This document shows positions 1 through 11,550 of a stretch of DNA of 64,000 nucleotides, piece by piece (the stretch's first letter is position 1; every line of letters starts with the position of its first letter). The notes under the pieces are model-generated. The model saw only the letters and a program-made list of their open reading frames with translations. It ran no database searches and had not been told where the DNA came from. The position numbers were made by a program, and so were the translations under genes. This DNA is from Epiperipatus broadwayi (Eukaryota > Onychophora > Udeonychophora > Euonychophora > Peripatidae), in the NCBI GenBank assembly GCA_028023455.1, contig JAQFVV010006697.1, forward strand, positions 394,674 through 458,673. The letters are read 5' to 3'.

Positions 1-1584
1 TAACAGACTTTGTTGCTGTACAAGATGTCAAAATCTTTTGCTCTGAGTTTTGCCACCCTCAGGATATCTTGCTAACTTAACTCAAAGATGGACCCATGCC
101 TGCCAACTTTCATTCAATCCTGCCATGAACACCTAAAATAAACAAGATTTACTGCCTCTAACTTGCCACTGTTAAAGGACCTAAAAATGCACTAAAATAT
201 ATGTACTGTAAGGTAAAATTTTCTTTCATTTTTTCCAGGGTAAATTTCTTTTAATTAAATCTCCGCTCAATCTAATTATAAATCTGTATTCATAAGTCAT
301 ATTTAGCCTCATATTTAATATTTGCTGTGTTTTCTTGTATGTAGTGTGTATTGGAATTTTAGTTTTGAGATTCCAAATTTGCTTTCAATTTTTGTTTATT
401 GGAGAGTGACAAGTAAGTTTTTTATATTTTTATGCCTAACTTTTATGAATGCTTTAGCAGTCATGTATATTTTAAATGCTTACCTGTAATTATTTTATTT
501 AGCCAATAATTAATTTTAAATACTGTGTTTGTGCTTTTGCAAACCACCAAAATCTTTTGGCTGATGACTTTAGTGTTCTAGTTTTTTGCAGGTGGGGATT
601 TCATTTTTTTGTTTCTTATATCTCTGAAAGCAGAAACTAGAATTGTTTTTCTCTGTAATTTTATAAATCACCAGCAGGAAGATAATATTCATCCCTTTGT
701 AACTTATGGGTGAGAGAGACTTTCACTGCTAAAGTATTTAAAGCTTTAATATTTTTGTACTTATGTGCACTCTCCGATAGAATTAGTTTATATGATTTTA
801 AATTTATCAGAGCATGTACTCAGAACTTGTTTCCTAAATTTATTTTTTAATTATAATTATTTGTAATTCATTTTCTTTAAATGCTTGGGCAGATGTAACT
901 GGTTTTCTAATGTTTTACTTGTTTCCTATTGAGACCTATAATTATTATTAGTTTTGGCCAATCGTTTTGTTGGGGGTTTGCCAGATAATTTTCTGTTTTC
1001 CTTTCTCACTAAATCATATTTTTCATTTGTTCTTGTGGTAAATCAATCATCTTTATTTTAAACATAACATTATATGCAGTTTCTTCTGGCATATGTTATT
1101 CATAGTACTGACAGATTTTTTGGCCCTTGAAAAGCTCGCTGGCACTGGTTTCATTGATTTATTTCAAGAATGTATTGTTTAAATATCAGTATGGGAAAAT
1201 CAATGTTTGGGTGAATCCTCTGCTGAATGAAATTGCTTTCTCCCTTTACAATTTGTTATTAGAAAATCAGTAGATTTGCCAGAGCATTGTCTTTAGTCTT
1301 TCTGCTATATGCCTGAGCTAATCCTATTTGTCAACTTAGAAACTTTTTTTATAAGTCTTCTCTTAATAAAATTTTAAAATTTGTTTAAACTTAATTTGGA
1401 CTTTTGTCTTGGTGCTTTTGTTGCTCAATTGTCTAAACAGTTTTAAGATCTCTTATTTCTCCCTGAGTTTAGTCAGCACAAACCATCATCATCATCCATT
1501 CTGATTATAATATATAAATTTTTCCAGATACATAGTGATCTGGTGGCACCCTCTGCAATCAGAATAGATTGAATGTCCAGTTCA
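1..1584. other. Gene-free AT-rich sequence
   Basis: No long open frame, repeat or RNA gene is recognised. The sequence is of moderate complexity with many T runs. It could be intronic or UTR-like, but nothing in it shows this. Confidence 0.5.
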
Positions 1585-1600
1585 ATATATATATATATAT
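1585..1600. repeat. (TA)n microsatellite at the left edge of the array
   Basis: A short AT dinucleotide run directly precedes the first 418-bp repeat unit. A longer TA run closes the array on the other side (4522-4550). Confidence 0.9.
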
Positions 1601-2928
1601 GAAAAAACAAATACAAGTTAATCACGTAACCTGCTATCACTTGTTATTTATGTCCAAAAGATGGCGCTATACCAAAACCGCCGAACAAGTGTAAGATTTG
1701 TTTTACATAAACGAAAAAAGAGTCAGAAATTAACTACCTCTTTCATTTGCTCACTCCCAGATCAGCTGATTTCAAGCTGGTTTGCTATCCTCAGTGGGAG
1801 ATAGAGTATAGAAACTAGATCTAAACACTGACTCTCAAGTGTTTATGCAAAACGTTTCTATCAGATTGCAAGCGTGAATTTTTCAGACCGGAAAAGTCTT
1901 CAAACCCAGCCTAGCAAGCTAGATATTTATATGGGTCTGATCTCAGTTCAGAATCACCATATAATCAAAGTCTCTGCAATATATATCATTGCAAGAAAAC
2001 TCCTAAAGGTACATTTATGAAAAAACAAATACAAGTTAATCACGTAACCTGCTATCACTTGTTATTTATGTCCAAAAGATGGCGCTATACCAAAACCGCC
2101 GAACAAGTGTAAGATTTGTTTTACATAAACGAAAAAAGAAGTCAGAAATTAACTACCTCTTTCATTTGCTCACTCCCAGATCAGCTGATTTCAAGCTGGT
2201 TTGCTATCCTCAGTGGGAGATAGAGTATAGAAACTAGATCTAAACACTGACTCTCAAGTGTTTATGCAAAACGTTTCTATCAGATTGCAAGCGTGAATTT
2301 TTCAGACCGGAAAAGTCTTCAAACCCAGCCTAGCAAGCTAGATATTTATATGGGTCTGATCTCAGTTCAGAATCACCATATAATCAAAGTCTCTGCAATA
2401 TATATCATTGCAAGAAAACTCTAAAAGGTACATTTATGAAAAAACAAATACAAGTTAATCACGTAACCTGCTATCACTTGTTATTTATGTCCAAAAGATG
2501 GCGCTATACCAAAACCGCCGAACAAGTGTAAGATTTGTTTTACATAAACGAAAAAAGAGTCAGAAATTAACTACCTCTTTCATTTGCTCACTCCCAGATC
2601 AGCTGATTTCAAGCTGGTTTGCTATCCTCAGTGGGAGATAGAGTATAGAAACTAGATCTAAACACTGACTCTCAAGTGTTTATGCAAAACGTTTCTATCA
2701 GATTGCAAGCGTGAATTTTTCAGACCGGAAAAGTCTTCAAACCCAGCCTAGCAAGCTAGATATTTATATGGGTCTGATCTCAGTTCAGAATCACCATATA
2801 ATCAAAGTCTCTGCAATATATATCATTGCAAGAAAACTCTAAAGGTACATTTATGAAAAAACAAATACAAGTTAATCACGTAACCTGCTATCACTTGTTA
2901 TTTATGTCCAAAAGATGGCGCTATACCA
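1599..2928 (+). repeat. Tandem array of ~418-bp units, forward half
   Basis: Three full units start at 1599, 2017 and 2436, and a fourth begins at 2853. They are spaced 418, 419 and 417 bp and are nearly identical. The fourth unit stops after about 76 bp, just after the motif GATGGCGCTATACCA, where the orientation flips. Each unit contains the landmarks GGCGCTATACC, ATCAGCTGAT and TCAGACCGG. No open frame is conserved, so this looks like non-coding satellite or foldback-type repeat DNA. Confidence 0.93.
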
Positions 2929-4517
2929 ATGATATATATTGCAGAGACTTTGATTATATGGTGATTCTGAACTGAGATCAGACCCATATAAATATCTAGC
3001 TTGCTAGGCTGGGTTTGAAGACTTTTCCGGTCTGAAAAATTCACGCTTGCAATCTGATAGAAACGTTTTGCATAAACACTTGAGAGTCAGTGTTTAGATC
3101 TAGTTTCTATACTCTATCTCCCACTGAGGATAGCAAACCAGCTTGAAATCAGCTGATCTGGGAGTGAGCAAATGAAAGAGGTAGTTAATTTCTGACTCTT
3201 TTTTCGTTTATGTAAAACAAATCTTACACTTGTTCGGCGGTTTTGGTATAGCGCCATCTTTTGGACATAAATAACAAGTGATAGCAGGTTACGTGATTAA
3301 CTTGTATTTGTTTTTTCATAAATGTACCTTTATATAGAGTTTTCTTGCAATGATATATATTGCAGAGACTTTGATTATATGGTGATTCTGAACTGAGATC
3401 AGACCCATATAAATATCTAGCTTGCTAGGCTGGGTTTGAAGACTTTTCCGGTCTGAAAAATTCACGCTTGCAATCTGATAGAAACGTTTTGCATAAACAC
3501 TTGAGAGTCAGTGTTTAGATCTAGTTTCTATACTCTATCTCCCACTGAGGATAGCAAACCAGCTTGAAAACAGCTGATCTGGGAGTGAGCAAATGAAAGA
3601 GGTAGTTAATTTCTGACTCTTTTTTCGTTTATGTAAAACAAATCTTACACTTGTTCGGCAGTTTTGGTATAGCGCCATCTTTTGGACATAAATAACAAGT
3701 GATAGCAGGTTACGTGATTAACTTGTATTTGTTTTTTCATAAATGTACCTTTAGAGTTTTCTTGCAATGATATATATTGCAGAGACTTTGATTATATGGT
3801 GATTCTGAACTGAGATCAGACCCATATAAATATCTAGCTTGCTAGGCTGGGTTTGAAGACTTTTCCGGTCTGAAAAATTCACGCTTGCAATCTGATAGAA
3901 ACGTTTTGCATAAACACTTGAGAGTCAGTGTTTAGATCTAGTTTCTATACTCTATCTCCCACTGAGGATAGCAAACCAGCTTGAAATCAGCTGATCTGGG
4001 AGTGAGCAAATGAAAGAGGTAGTTAATTTCTGACTCTTTTTTCGTTTATGTAAAACAAATCTTACACTTGTTCGGCAGTTTTGGTATAGCGCCATCTTTT
4101 GGACATAAATAACAAGTGATAGCAGGTTACGTGATTAACTTGTATTTGTTTTTTCATAAATGTACCTTTAGAGTTTTCTTGCAATGATATATATTGCAGA
4201 GACTTTGATTATATGGTGATTCTGAACTGAGATCAGACCCATATAAATATCTAGCTTGCTAGGCTGGGTTTGAAGACTTTTCCGGTCTGAAAAATTCACG
4301 CTTGCAATCTGATAGAAACGTTTTGCATAAATACTTGAGAGTCAGTGTTTAGATCTAGTTTCTATACTCTATCTCCCACTGAGGATAGCAAACCAGCTTG
4401 AAATCAGCTGATCTGGGAGTGAGCAAATGAAAGAGGTAGTTAATTTCTGACTCTTTTTTCGTTTATGTAAAACAAATCTTACACTTGTTCGGCGGTTTTG
4501 GTATAGCGCCATCTTTT

Positions 4518-4523
<6 letters not shown>
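2929..4523 (-). repeat. Tandem array of ~418-bp units, inverted half
   Basis: The same unit continues in reverse orientation, with unit starts at 2929, 3350, 3767 and 4184 (spacings 421, 417 and 417 bp). The last unit is truncated after about 340 bp, where it runs into a TA microsatellite. The truncated forward unit (76 bp) plus the truncated reverse unit (~340 bp) add up to about one unit. The two halves form a palindrome close to 2.9 kb. Confidence 0.93.

Positions 4524-4550
<27 letters not shown>
4522..4550. repeat. (TA)n microsatellite
   Basis: A pure TA run lies between the inverted 418-bp array and the left long repeat of the gypsy-like element. Confidence 0.95.
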
Positions 4551-4553
<3 letters not shown>

Positions 4554-6070
4554 GTAGGCAAATAATTTTAAACCTACATATCTGCTTATATACATATAGT
4601 ATGTACATACATAAACCTACATATGGGCTGATATGTTTGAGAAATCAATTCTTATTTTTTTTTGTCTATTGTGAGAAAGCAAACAAATTTGTTATACACA
4701 TGAAGTATATATGCATATAAACTAATATGTTCATCTATTGGTGGAAATTAATTGTTTTTCTTTTATTCATTTAATATCATTAACTAAAATACTAATTGAC
4801 TTATAAGACAAACATAATCAAAGATTAAAATTTAAATGAGGTCAAAATTGTTGCTAAATGATCAAATTTGGAATAATGAAAATTCAATAAAAATAATAAT
4901 GTTTTATAATTTTTTTATTAAGTAGTAACAATAGGTTTTTAGCTAGCATGAGACAAAGTAGTGTTTATCAGTTGGAAAGTAACAATTGAACCAATGGCAC
5001 ATATGTAAAGTTTTTATTTCTTTCTTAAAAAAGAAAAAAAAAAAGAAACTGTTTGGGCAACTAAAAACAGTAGAATGTTAATAACTGTAGTTCCAGGATA
5101 ATATAAAATCTTTATTTCGGATAGAAGGAAACTGGAAAGCTAAACTTCAATTTATAATTAGCAAGAATGAACTAATAACTTAATTTATTCTGCAAACTGG
5201 AATTGATTATTATAGAAATGATGAAAAAGAAATGTGAAACTACTAAAAATTAACTGTTTTCTTTAAAAGCTATTTTTATATATATTTAAGCCACATTATA
5301 AATAACAGTTTATAAAAGAAATCATTACAATGTATTCAGGGTAAAAAAGCTAATGCTGTGGGATCTTCCAAAGCTAGCTTCAATGTCATTATGAAATTAA
5401 TAAATTTTTCCATCAAGGTGTCTATTTAGAGAATGCTGGTGTACATCAATCTTCCATGGATTTATATACATTCAGGAGAGATATTTGGTGTGTGTTTACT
5501 TTAATCAAGAAGCATAAAATACATAATTAGCAACAGTGTTGGTGAACAAGAATAGTATACATGGAGATTGACATTATATACTCTTAACTGAGAATAAGAT
5601 GCTTGCTTTTTTCAAGATAAATATATTTTGTTTGATTCACGTGATTATTATTTTTTTTGCTTTTATCATTTCTATTTGAAAGTTTATGTATTGTAATTTT
5701 TTTTATTGTGTATTCAAGATTCATTTTCAAATTTGATCACCTGCAATTTGAAAATGGAAGCAGTGGCTGGATAAATGTCATATGTTGATTTATTTTAAAA
5801 AAGGAATCATAGTCAATTAATATGTATTATTTTTAATAAAAGTAAATTTACAGATTCCTCTGGAAATTCAACATTGATCCATCAAGGTAACTTCAAGTAA
5901 GGTTTTTATATATTTAACATTGAAGGCAAACTTTAGGTCAAACAAAACTATTTAGTTTACTAATAAGTTTGAACAATATTTACTTATAATTTTGTTTTAC
6001 TTCTGAGTGCAATTAACCCACTGAATGAATGGTCTTTTTTCATATCTGTCATTAATTGATACTATGACTT

Positions 6071-6077
<7 letters not shown>

Positions 6078-6119
<42 letters not shown>
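6078..6119. repeat. (TA)n microsatellite inside the left long repeat
   Basis: An ACACAC start leads into a TA run. The equivalent position in the right copy (near 12765) has only a few bases, so the expansion arose after the copies separated. Confidence 0.9.
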
Positions 6120-6121
<2 letters not shown>

Positions 6122-6428
6122 TAAAAAATAGTTAAAAATATATTTACCCTAACCTAAAAATATCATTCCAATAATTACATTAATGGGGTAGTTTTAGAAT
6201 TAGTGAACTCTCATTTTGCTTTTTTTATGTATATATTTAATGAATTATATAATATAATTTTGTATATAATATACTTCAAATTATTTTGTTTGTGTTGTGT
6301 GAAGCAATCAAAATGATAGAAAACCATTCTTGATAAATGCATATTTATATATTTTATTATCCTTTGTTTGTAAATATTTATTATATATGTTGTTAATAAA
6401 TTTATTACTTTGTTTAAATCAATCTGAT

Positions 6429-6600
6429 CTCTGTTTGATCATCACCATCATCATTGTGCATTGATTACACTAGATGTTTGATCTTCACCATCATCCCTGT
6501 GCATTGATATCACTAGATGTTTGATCATCACCATCATTATTGTGCACTTATATCATTAAAAGTTGCATCATCACATTATGAATTGACAACATTAGTTTGA
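6429..6600 (+). repeat. ~51-bp CATCATCACC-type subrepeats in the left long repeat
   Basis: Three to four degenerate units share TTTGATCATCACCATCAT, TGTGCATTGATAT and CACTAGATG. The same array is present at about 13090-13260 in the right copy, so it belongs to the repeat itself. Confidence 0.8.
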
Positions 6601-7108
6601 TGATGATGATCATCATTATGTATTGCTCTTTTAAAGAATTGATCATCAGTATTTTTCTATATGTATGCTTATATAGGCATATTTGTTTAATAATTGAGTA
6701 AGCCATCCCTGAAGAGAGCTGACTGCAAGAACTCCCTGAGTTTGAATTTTGTGGTGTAATGGGGCCTAAAAAGGGAGATGTCATGAATATGCACTGATCT
6801 AAGTTACATTGAAATATTGTTAGTAAATTATAAGATAGTATATTAAAAGTATATTTCATTTGCAACTGGGCATTTCATTGTGACATCTTTAGCATCCTAT
6901 TGAAAGGCCTAGGTCTGACAGTAGTGAGATGTGCTCCGTTTGTTATATGTCATTCCTGATTCAGTAACATCTGCCATATGTAAATGTCCCATCAAATCAT
7001 AAATTTAGGATATGACTTGTAGGTTGATTGACACATTTCATTCACATCACCCAACTACTTGGCTGTATTTGCATCATCGTATGGTGTACCCAGTGGTTCT
7101 GTTATATC

Positions 7109-7126
7109 TGGCATCCAAACGTTTAG
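7109..7126 (+). other. Putative primer-binding site of the gypsy-like element
   Basis: TGGCATCCAAACG follows the end of the left long repeat. It resembles the tRNA-Lys type primer-binding site TGGCGCCCAACG with two substitutions and one extra A. The first five bases also occur after the right copy, so the exact repeat end is uncertain. Confidence 0.4.
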
Positions 7127-7727
7127 GTGTGAATATAGTTTAGATGCAAGGAAGGATCAGCCATTGGACTGGAATTTTTTAAAAAAAAATTTTTTTAATA
7201 TTTTTTTTTATTTTACCTTTAAGCTTTAAATCTTAAATTCATATTGGACATACTCTCTTATATAAGACCAAAATTTATTTGATAATGAAGTGATATATCA
7301 ATTCTTTTTTTTTGGAAATTTAAAATTCACATTAAAAATAAATAACATTGAAAGAGATAAATGCAACATGTGATGAAGTGAACAAATAGAGATCAATAGT
7401 TAAATAAGTAATCAATAAGTGAAGTTAAAAATAGAGGAATTAGGCAAGTTTAAACACCAGTTAAAAATAGACAGTAAATAAATAAACAATGACATGAAGT
7501 GGTTAGGAGTCCTATAGTATTCTATTTTGATATTTGTAAGTATAAAGTTTTTTTTGAATAATTAGTTAAATAGTAGTTATTAAGAAGTGGAATAATATTT
7601 AGAAGCAAGAATATAGAGACTATAAAAGACATATTAGATACTAGTGTTGTTGAAGGGGAAGTGATATTAATAATAGTAATGGTGAGGGGTCTTTATCAAT
7701 CCAAACTCCTGGGGGGGGGGGTCTATG

Positions 7728-8145
7728 ATGGAAATGAATGAAACTCCACAAAGACAAGGAGAAAGTCAAACAGCATTCCAGATGCAAAAAGTTCCCATTG
7801 ACAAGATTATTCAAGCATCTGAAAGTAAAGTAGTACATGATACTGAAAATATTTCCATCTCACAAACAATGTTTTAAGAAATGATGAAGAAGTTAATCAT
7901 TACTTCAAGACAGATATTAGCAACTTGGAGGACAAGATGAGTAGCATGAGTAATGATCTAAATAATAAGATAGACAGCATGGAGGCAAAAATGACAACTA
8001 AGTTGGATATCAATAACATGATGGAATGTTTTGAGGGATTTAAAAAAAAAACACAGAAATGAACCATGAGAAAGATAATATTGGAAATAATTACCACAGT
8101 TTCTGACCATGAAGAGGTGAAAACACTACAATGAAATTTGAAAGT
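7728..8145 (+). pseudogene. Decayed gag-like coiled-coil coding remnant
   Basis: Plus-strand translation gives two frame-shifted pieces. The first begins MMEMNETPQRQGES. The second contains ISNLEDKMSSMSNDL and DSMEAKMTTKLDINNMMECF, an acidic and basic heptad-like stretch typical of the N-terminal part of retrotransposon Gag. Stops and a frame change interrupt it, and no zinc knuckle is visible. It lies about 600 bp after the putative PBS, where gag is expected. Assignment rests on position and composition, not on a diagnostic motif. Confidence 0.4.
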
Positions 8146-8279
8146 GAATTTTTATGTGATAAACCTTATCATTGGCATGACTAGTGCATTATTCATGATC
8201 AATGTTATCTGTACATTTGGACTAATGCTATAATTTTAAAGCTGTTTTATTTTAGTAGAGGATGGTTTCTATTCATTAT

Positions 8280-9900
8280 GGATGGACAATTTACCACTAT
8301 GTACTCTACTGGTGCTAAAGATCATTCAAATGATGTAGGAAGTTATGAACAATGCTTAGGAGAACTGCAGAGTGCACATAGTCAAGTAAAACCTAATACT
8401 CCTAGTCAATCTATTCAATCTTCATCTAGTTCAGCATGATCACTCATTGGAGATTGGTCTTTTATATGTAAAAGATGATGAGATGATTATCCACCATTTA
8501 AAAAAAACCTCAACAAACCATTAACTTACAAAAAAATATGCCTGGTTTCATTTTTGAATCCAATGATGACAACTAAACATTATTTTATTGGTAAAATTTT
8601 ATTTGACACTGAATTTTCTGTTGGTTGGCTATCTCAGGTCTCCAATGATGAGATAGAAGGGATTTCTATAAATCTTAGTTTGGAGAGATAGTACCAAACA
8701 TAGATCATAATAATCTAAGTACTCCATTACCAACCCCCCAAATAAACTCCATGGAAATCGAACATGAAGGAAACATCTCAGTAACCATTCCAGTATTAAA
8801 TAAAGAAGCAGCTGAAGAACTTATGATTAACAATGAAAAAGAGATATTGCCAAGTAAACCTTACTGTAAGTGTAACTAGTACAGTGTGCATTATCAACAT
8901 CACCTTTATATTTAAAGTGATGTCACAATTTTAAAATTATCAGATGAGGATATTAATGGTTTTAGGTTCATGATAAATAGGAAATTTATTATAATGTATC
9001 CTGGTGGTAGTTTCATGGATGCCTCAGTTAATCTTCAAGCTCTGGTTTCATGGATGCCTCAGATAATCATGAAGTTCACAAACAGTTTTTAAAAAATTAC
9101 AGAATACACACAATCAAGATAAGCTTGAAACTTTTAGTCAACATATTACATTCTCATATAGTTCCACCGGTTTAGCCACTGTAAAGTATTCTACTACCTG
9201 TGAAGGAAATGATGAGATTATAATTCACAGATTAGATAAATGATGACAAGCCATTATTTTACAAAATGATTTGCATGGTTTCATTTTTGAATCCTTTCAA
9301 AATACCAGACATTCATACATTGCAGAACTCACACTTGAACTTGAATTTTCCACAGTTCAGACATCACAGTTTTTCAAAAATGGCATTTAGGATTATTCCT
9401 TCAAGCCTAATTTAGAAAAATTGATACCATAGATGAATCAAGGTGGCAATAATGTTTACATGGTGATTCTAACCACAAGAATTGTGAAACTGTTCAAACC
9501 ATGCAACCAAGGAACTCGGAATGAGATGCACAAATACTATTGGAAGTTTAAGGCAAACCATCAATCAAAACCTATAGTCATGATGATGGTTAGAAAAACA
9601 AAGCATTATTAGATTAAGAAGGCATTTCAAGGGATAAGCACATTTTCAAAAGAATTAAATTCGATTACATGGTTAGAACTTATATCTCCGATCATCTTAG
9701 TCATTCTTTGTGAAACTCCAACTTTCTTTATGATCCTGATGAAGATCTGGGTATGAAAGATCCCATGATGAAAAGGCAATCCATAATGTTGTGGTCCATT
9801 AAGTGAATGAATACATGGTTTCACAAGTTATGCAATACATATAAAAGCCCATTCACATACATTAGGCATGTGAATAACATTGCTTCAAAGAAAAAAGCAC
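8280..9900 (+). pseudogene. Eroded internal coding remnants of the gypsy-like element, unidentified
   Basis: Short plus-strand frame fragments are separated by stops. Two stretches (about 8480-8700 and 9210-9420) encode related peptides. Both contain GFIFES, reached after a D/N-D-E-I-I-I-H-R/H-L type segment and followed by a hydrophobic strand with LEFS or TEFS. This looks like an ancient internal duplication of one domain. A DTE triplet in the first copy could be a damaged DTG aspartic-protease motif, but support is thin. I do not recognise the domain. Around 9000-9080 there is also a ~36-bp tandem duplication containing TTTCATGGATGCCTCAG. Confidence 0.35.
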
Positions 9901-10320
9901 ATGTTAGGGAAGGACCATTGGAACTCATAAAAGGACTAAAGAGAGTAATTGAATCCACTATGATTTTGTATAAAAAATGATAGGTTCATATGTAAATGGA
10001 GAAATTTGGACAATGATAAATACTGACAAAGAAAAGACCTGCCCAAAGAAATGTCATAAATGAAGAAATCCATTTATTGTATAAAACGTTAGATTTTTAA
10101 TTATTATTTCCTTAAATATAGAATGATAACCTACTCAGTCATTTAAATAAACATAAGTTTTAAGCTAACAGAAGTCTGAGATTGAGTAATAAATTTATTT
10201 AACATTCCTTATAAAGTGGTTTCAAATAAATATGGTTACAATAAATATAAATCTGCAGCCATGAGAATTATAATAGATAAGTAATAGGATATATTGCAAG
10301 CTTGAGAGCAATTTACTATG

Positions 10321-10569
10321 AAGTCAAATCATAGAAATCAGAATGTAAGAAGGTCTAAATATGAATTCAGAATTGGAGACAGAGTGCTAATAAAAACTCT
10401 ACATCCTAGTAAACTACAGGAATGTAAATATCATAATTTCAGTAATATGTAAGAGGGACCATATACCATCAGTTAGTAATCAGGTCCAAATGCAGTTTAG
10501 GTAAACCAAGAAGGAGAGGTCTGAGGCATGTATAATACCCGTATCTTAAAGCCTTATTTTGGATATTAG
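10321..10569 (+). pseudogene. Integrase C-terminal GPY/F-domain remnant (Ty3/gypsy)
   Basis: One plus-strand frame reads FRIGDRVLIKT, then HPSKLQECKYHNFS, then EGPYTIS, then MYNTRILKPYF. This is the order and spacing of the integrase C-terminal module that follows the catalytic core in many Ty3/gypsy elements (GPY/F motif near the middle, LKPYF at the end). The frame is intact but holds about five in-frame stops, so decay has been mainly by point mutation. The catalytic DDE core upstream is not recognisable. Confidence 0.75.
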
Positions 10570-11170
10570 TAACAATTTAGGTTGATATCAGGAAATTTTT
10601 TACATAGCTGAGATATATAAATAAATAAAAAAATGGGTACACTTTGTAAAAATAGCAAGTGATATATATATATATATATATATAGTACAACATTAGGGAT
10701 ATTAAGTTTGATGAGGGTATTTCCCAAGTAACCCATAAGTGCAATAATGGGAATATCTATAGGGTAACTTAAAAAAATATGTTATGATATTTGGCTAGAC
10801 CTTCAAAGTCCAATAATTGTCAAAGGAGCATGGAGAAGTTTAGCAAGTAAATAATTTTATGTGCTTTCTGTAACAGAGACAGATTCTTGGTTATGCTCAA
10901 TTATATAACCATCAAAGCTCTAAATCCAGCACACTATTTGAACTTCCCAAAACCAGCTGTTAAATAATAAAAAATATTAGAAGGTAAGTAAATTGATGTA
11001 GCAACCATTCACCAAATGCAAAATAATTATACATTTTTATCATACTTGTGAGTGCTAAAATTTAAAATCTAGTTCAAAATTTTAACTGTTTAGGAGAGGA
11101 GTGTTGTAAAAGATGCCTTACAACCAACCTTCACTCCTGTCCCAATGTCTTCCACAATGTTTAAATTCAG

Positions 11171-11179
11171 ACAAAGGGG
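11171..11179 (+). other. Putative polypurine tract
   Basis: ACAAAGGGG lies directly before the right long repeat, where plus-strand priming of an LTR retrotransposon is expected. It supports reading the flanking repeats as LTRs. Confidence 0.5.
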
Positions 11180-11499
11180 TAGGCAAATAATTTATCATAC
11201 ACACCTAGTTATATACATATTGTATGTACATATATAAACCTACATATGTGCTGATATATTTGAGAAATTAATTCTTTTTTTGTCTATTATGAGAAAGCAA
11301 ACAAATTTGTTATACACATGAAGTATATATGCATATAAACTAATATGTTCATCTATTGATAGAAATTAATTGTTTTTCTTTTATTCATTTAATATTATTA
11401 ATTAAAATACTAATTGACTTATAAGACAGATAAAATCAAAGATTAAAATTTATGAGGTCAAAATTGTTGCTAAATGATCGAATTTGGAATAATGAAAAT

Positions 11500-11550
<51 letters not shown>

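Larger units (their letters stand above)
4555..7108 (+). repeat. Left ~2.55-kb long direct repeat (putative 5' LTR)
   Basis: It aligns along its whole length with 11180-13721 at an offset near 6.6 kb, with scattered substitutions (roughly 90% identity or a little more by eye). It carries a TA microsatellite (6078-6119) that the right copy lacks. It lacks about 60 bp present in the right copy near 12415-12475, where AAATGTCATAT direct repeats bound the extra sequence. That pattern suggests slippage or a deletion between short repeats. Confidence 0.8.

Noticed and set aside
4369-4608. Open frame on the minus strand across the 418-bp array end and TA run
   Set aside because: It runs through a microsatellite and non-coding repeat units; no conserved frame exists in the other units.
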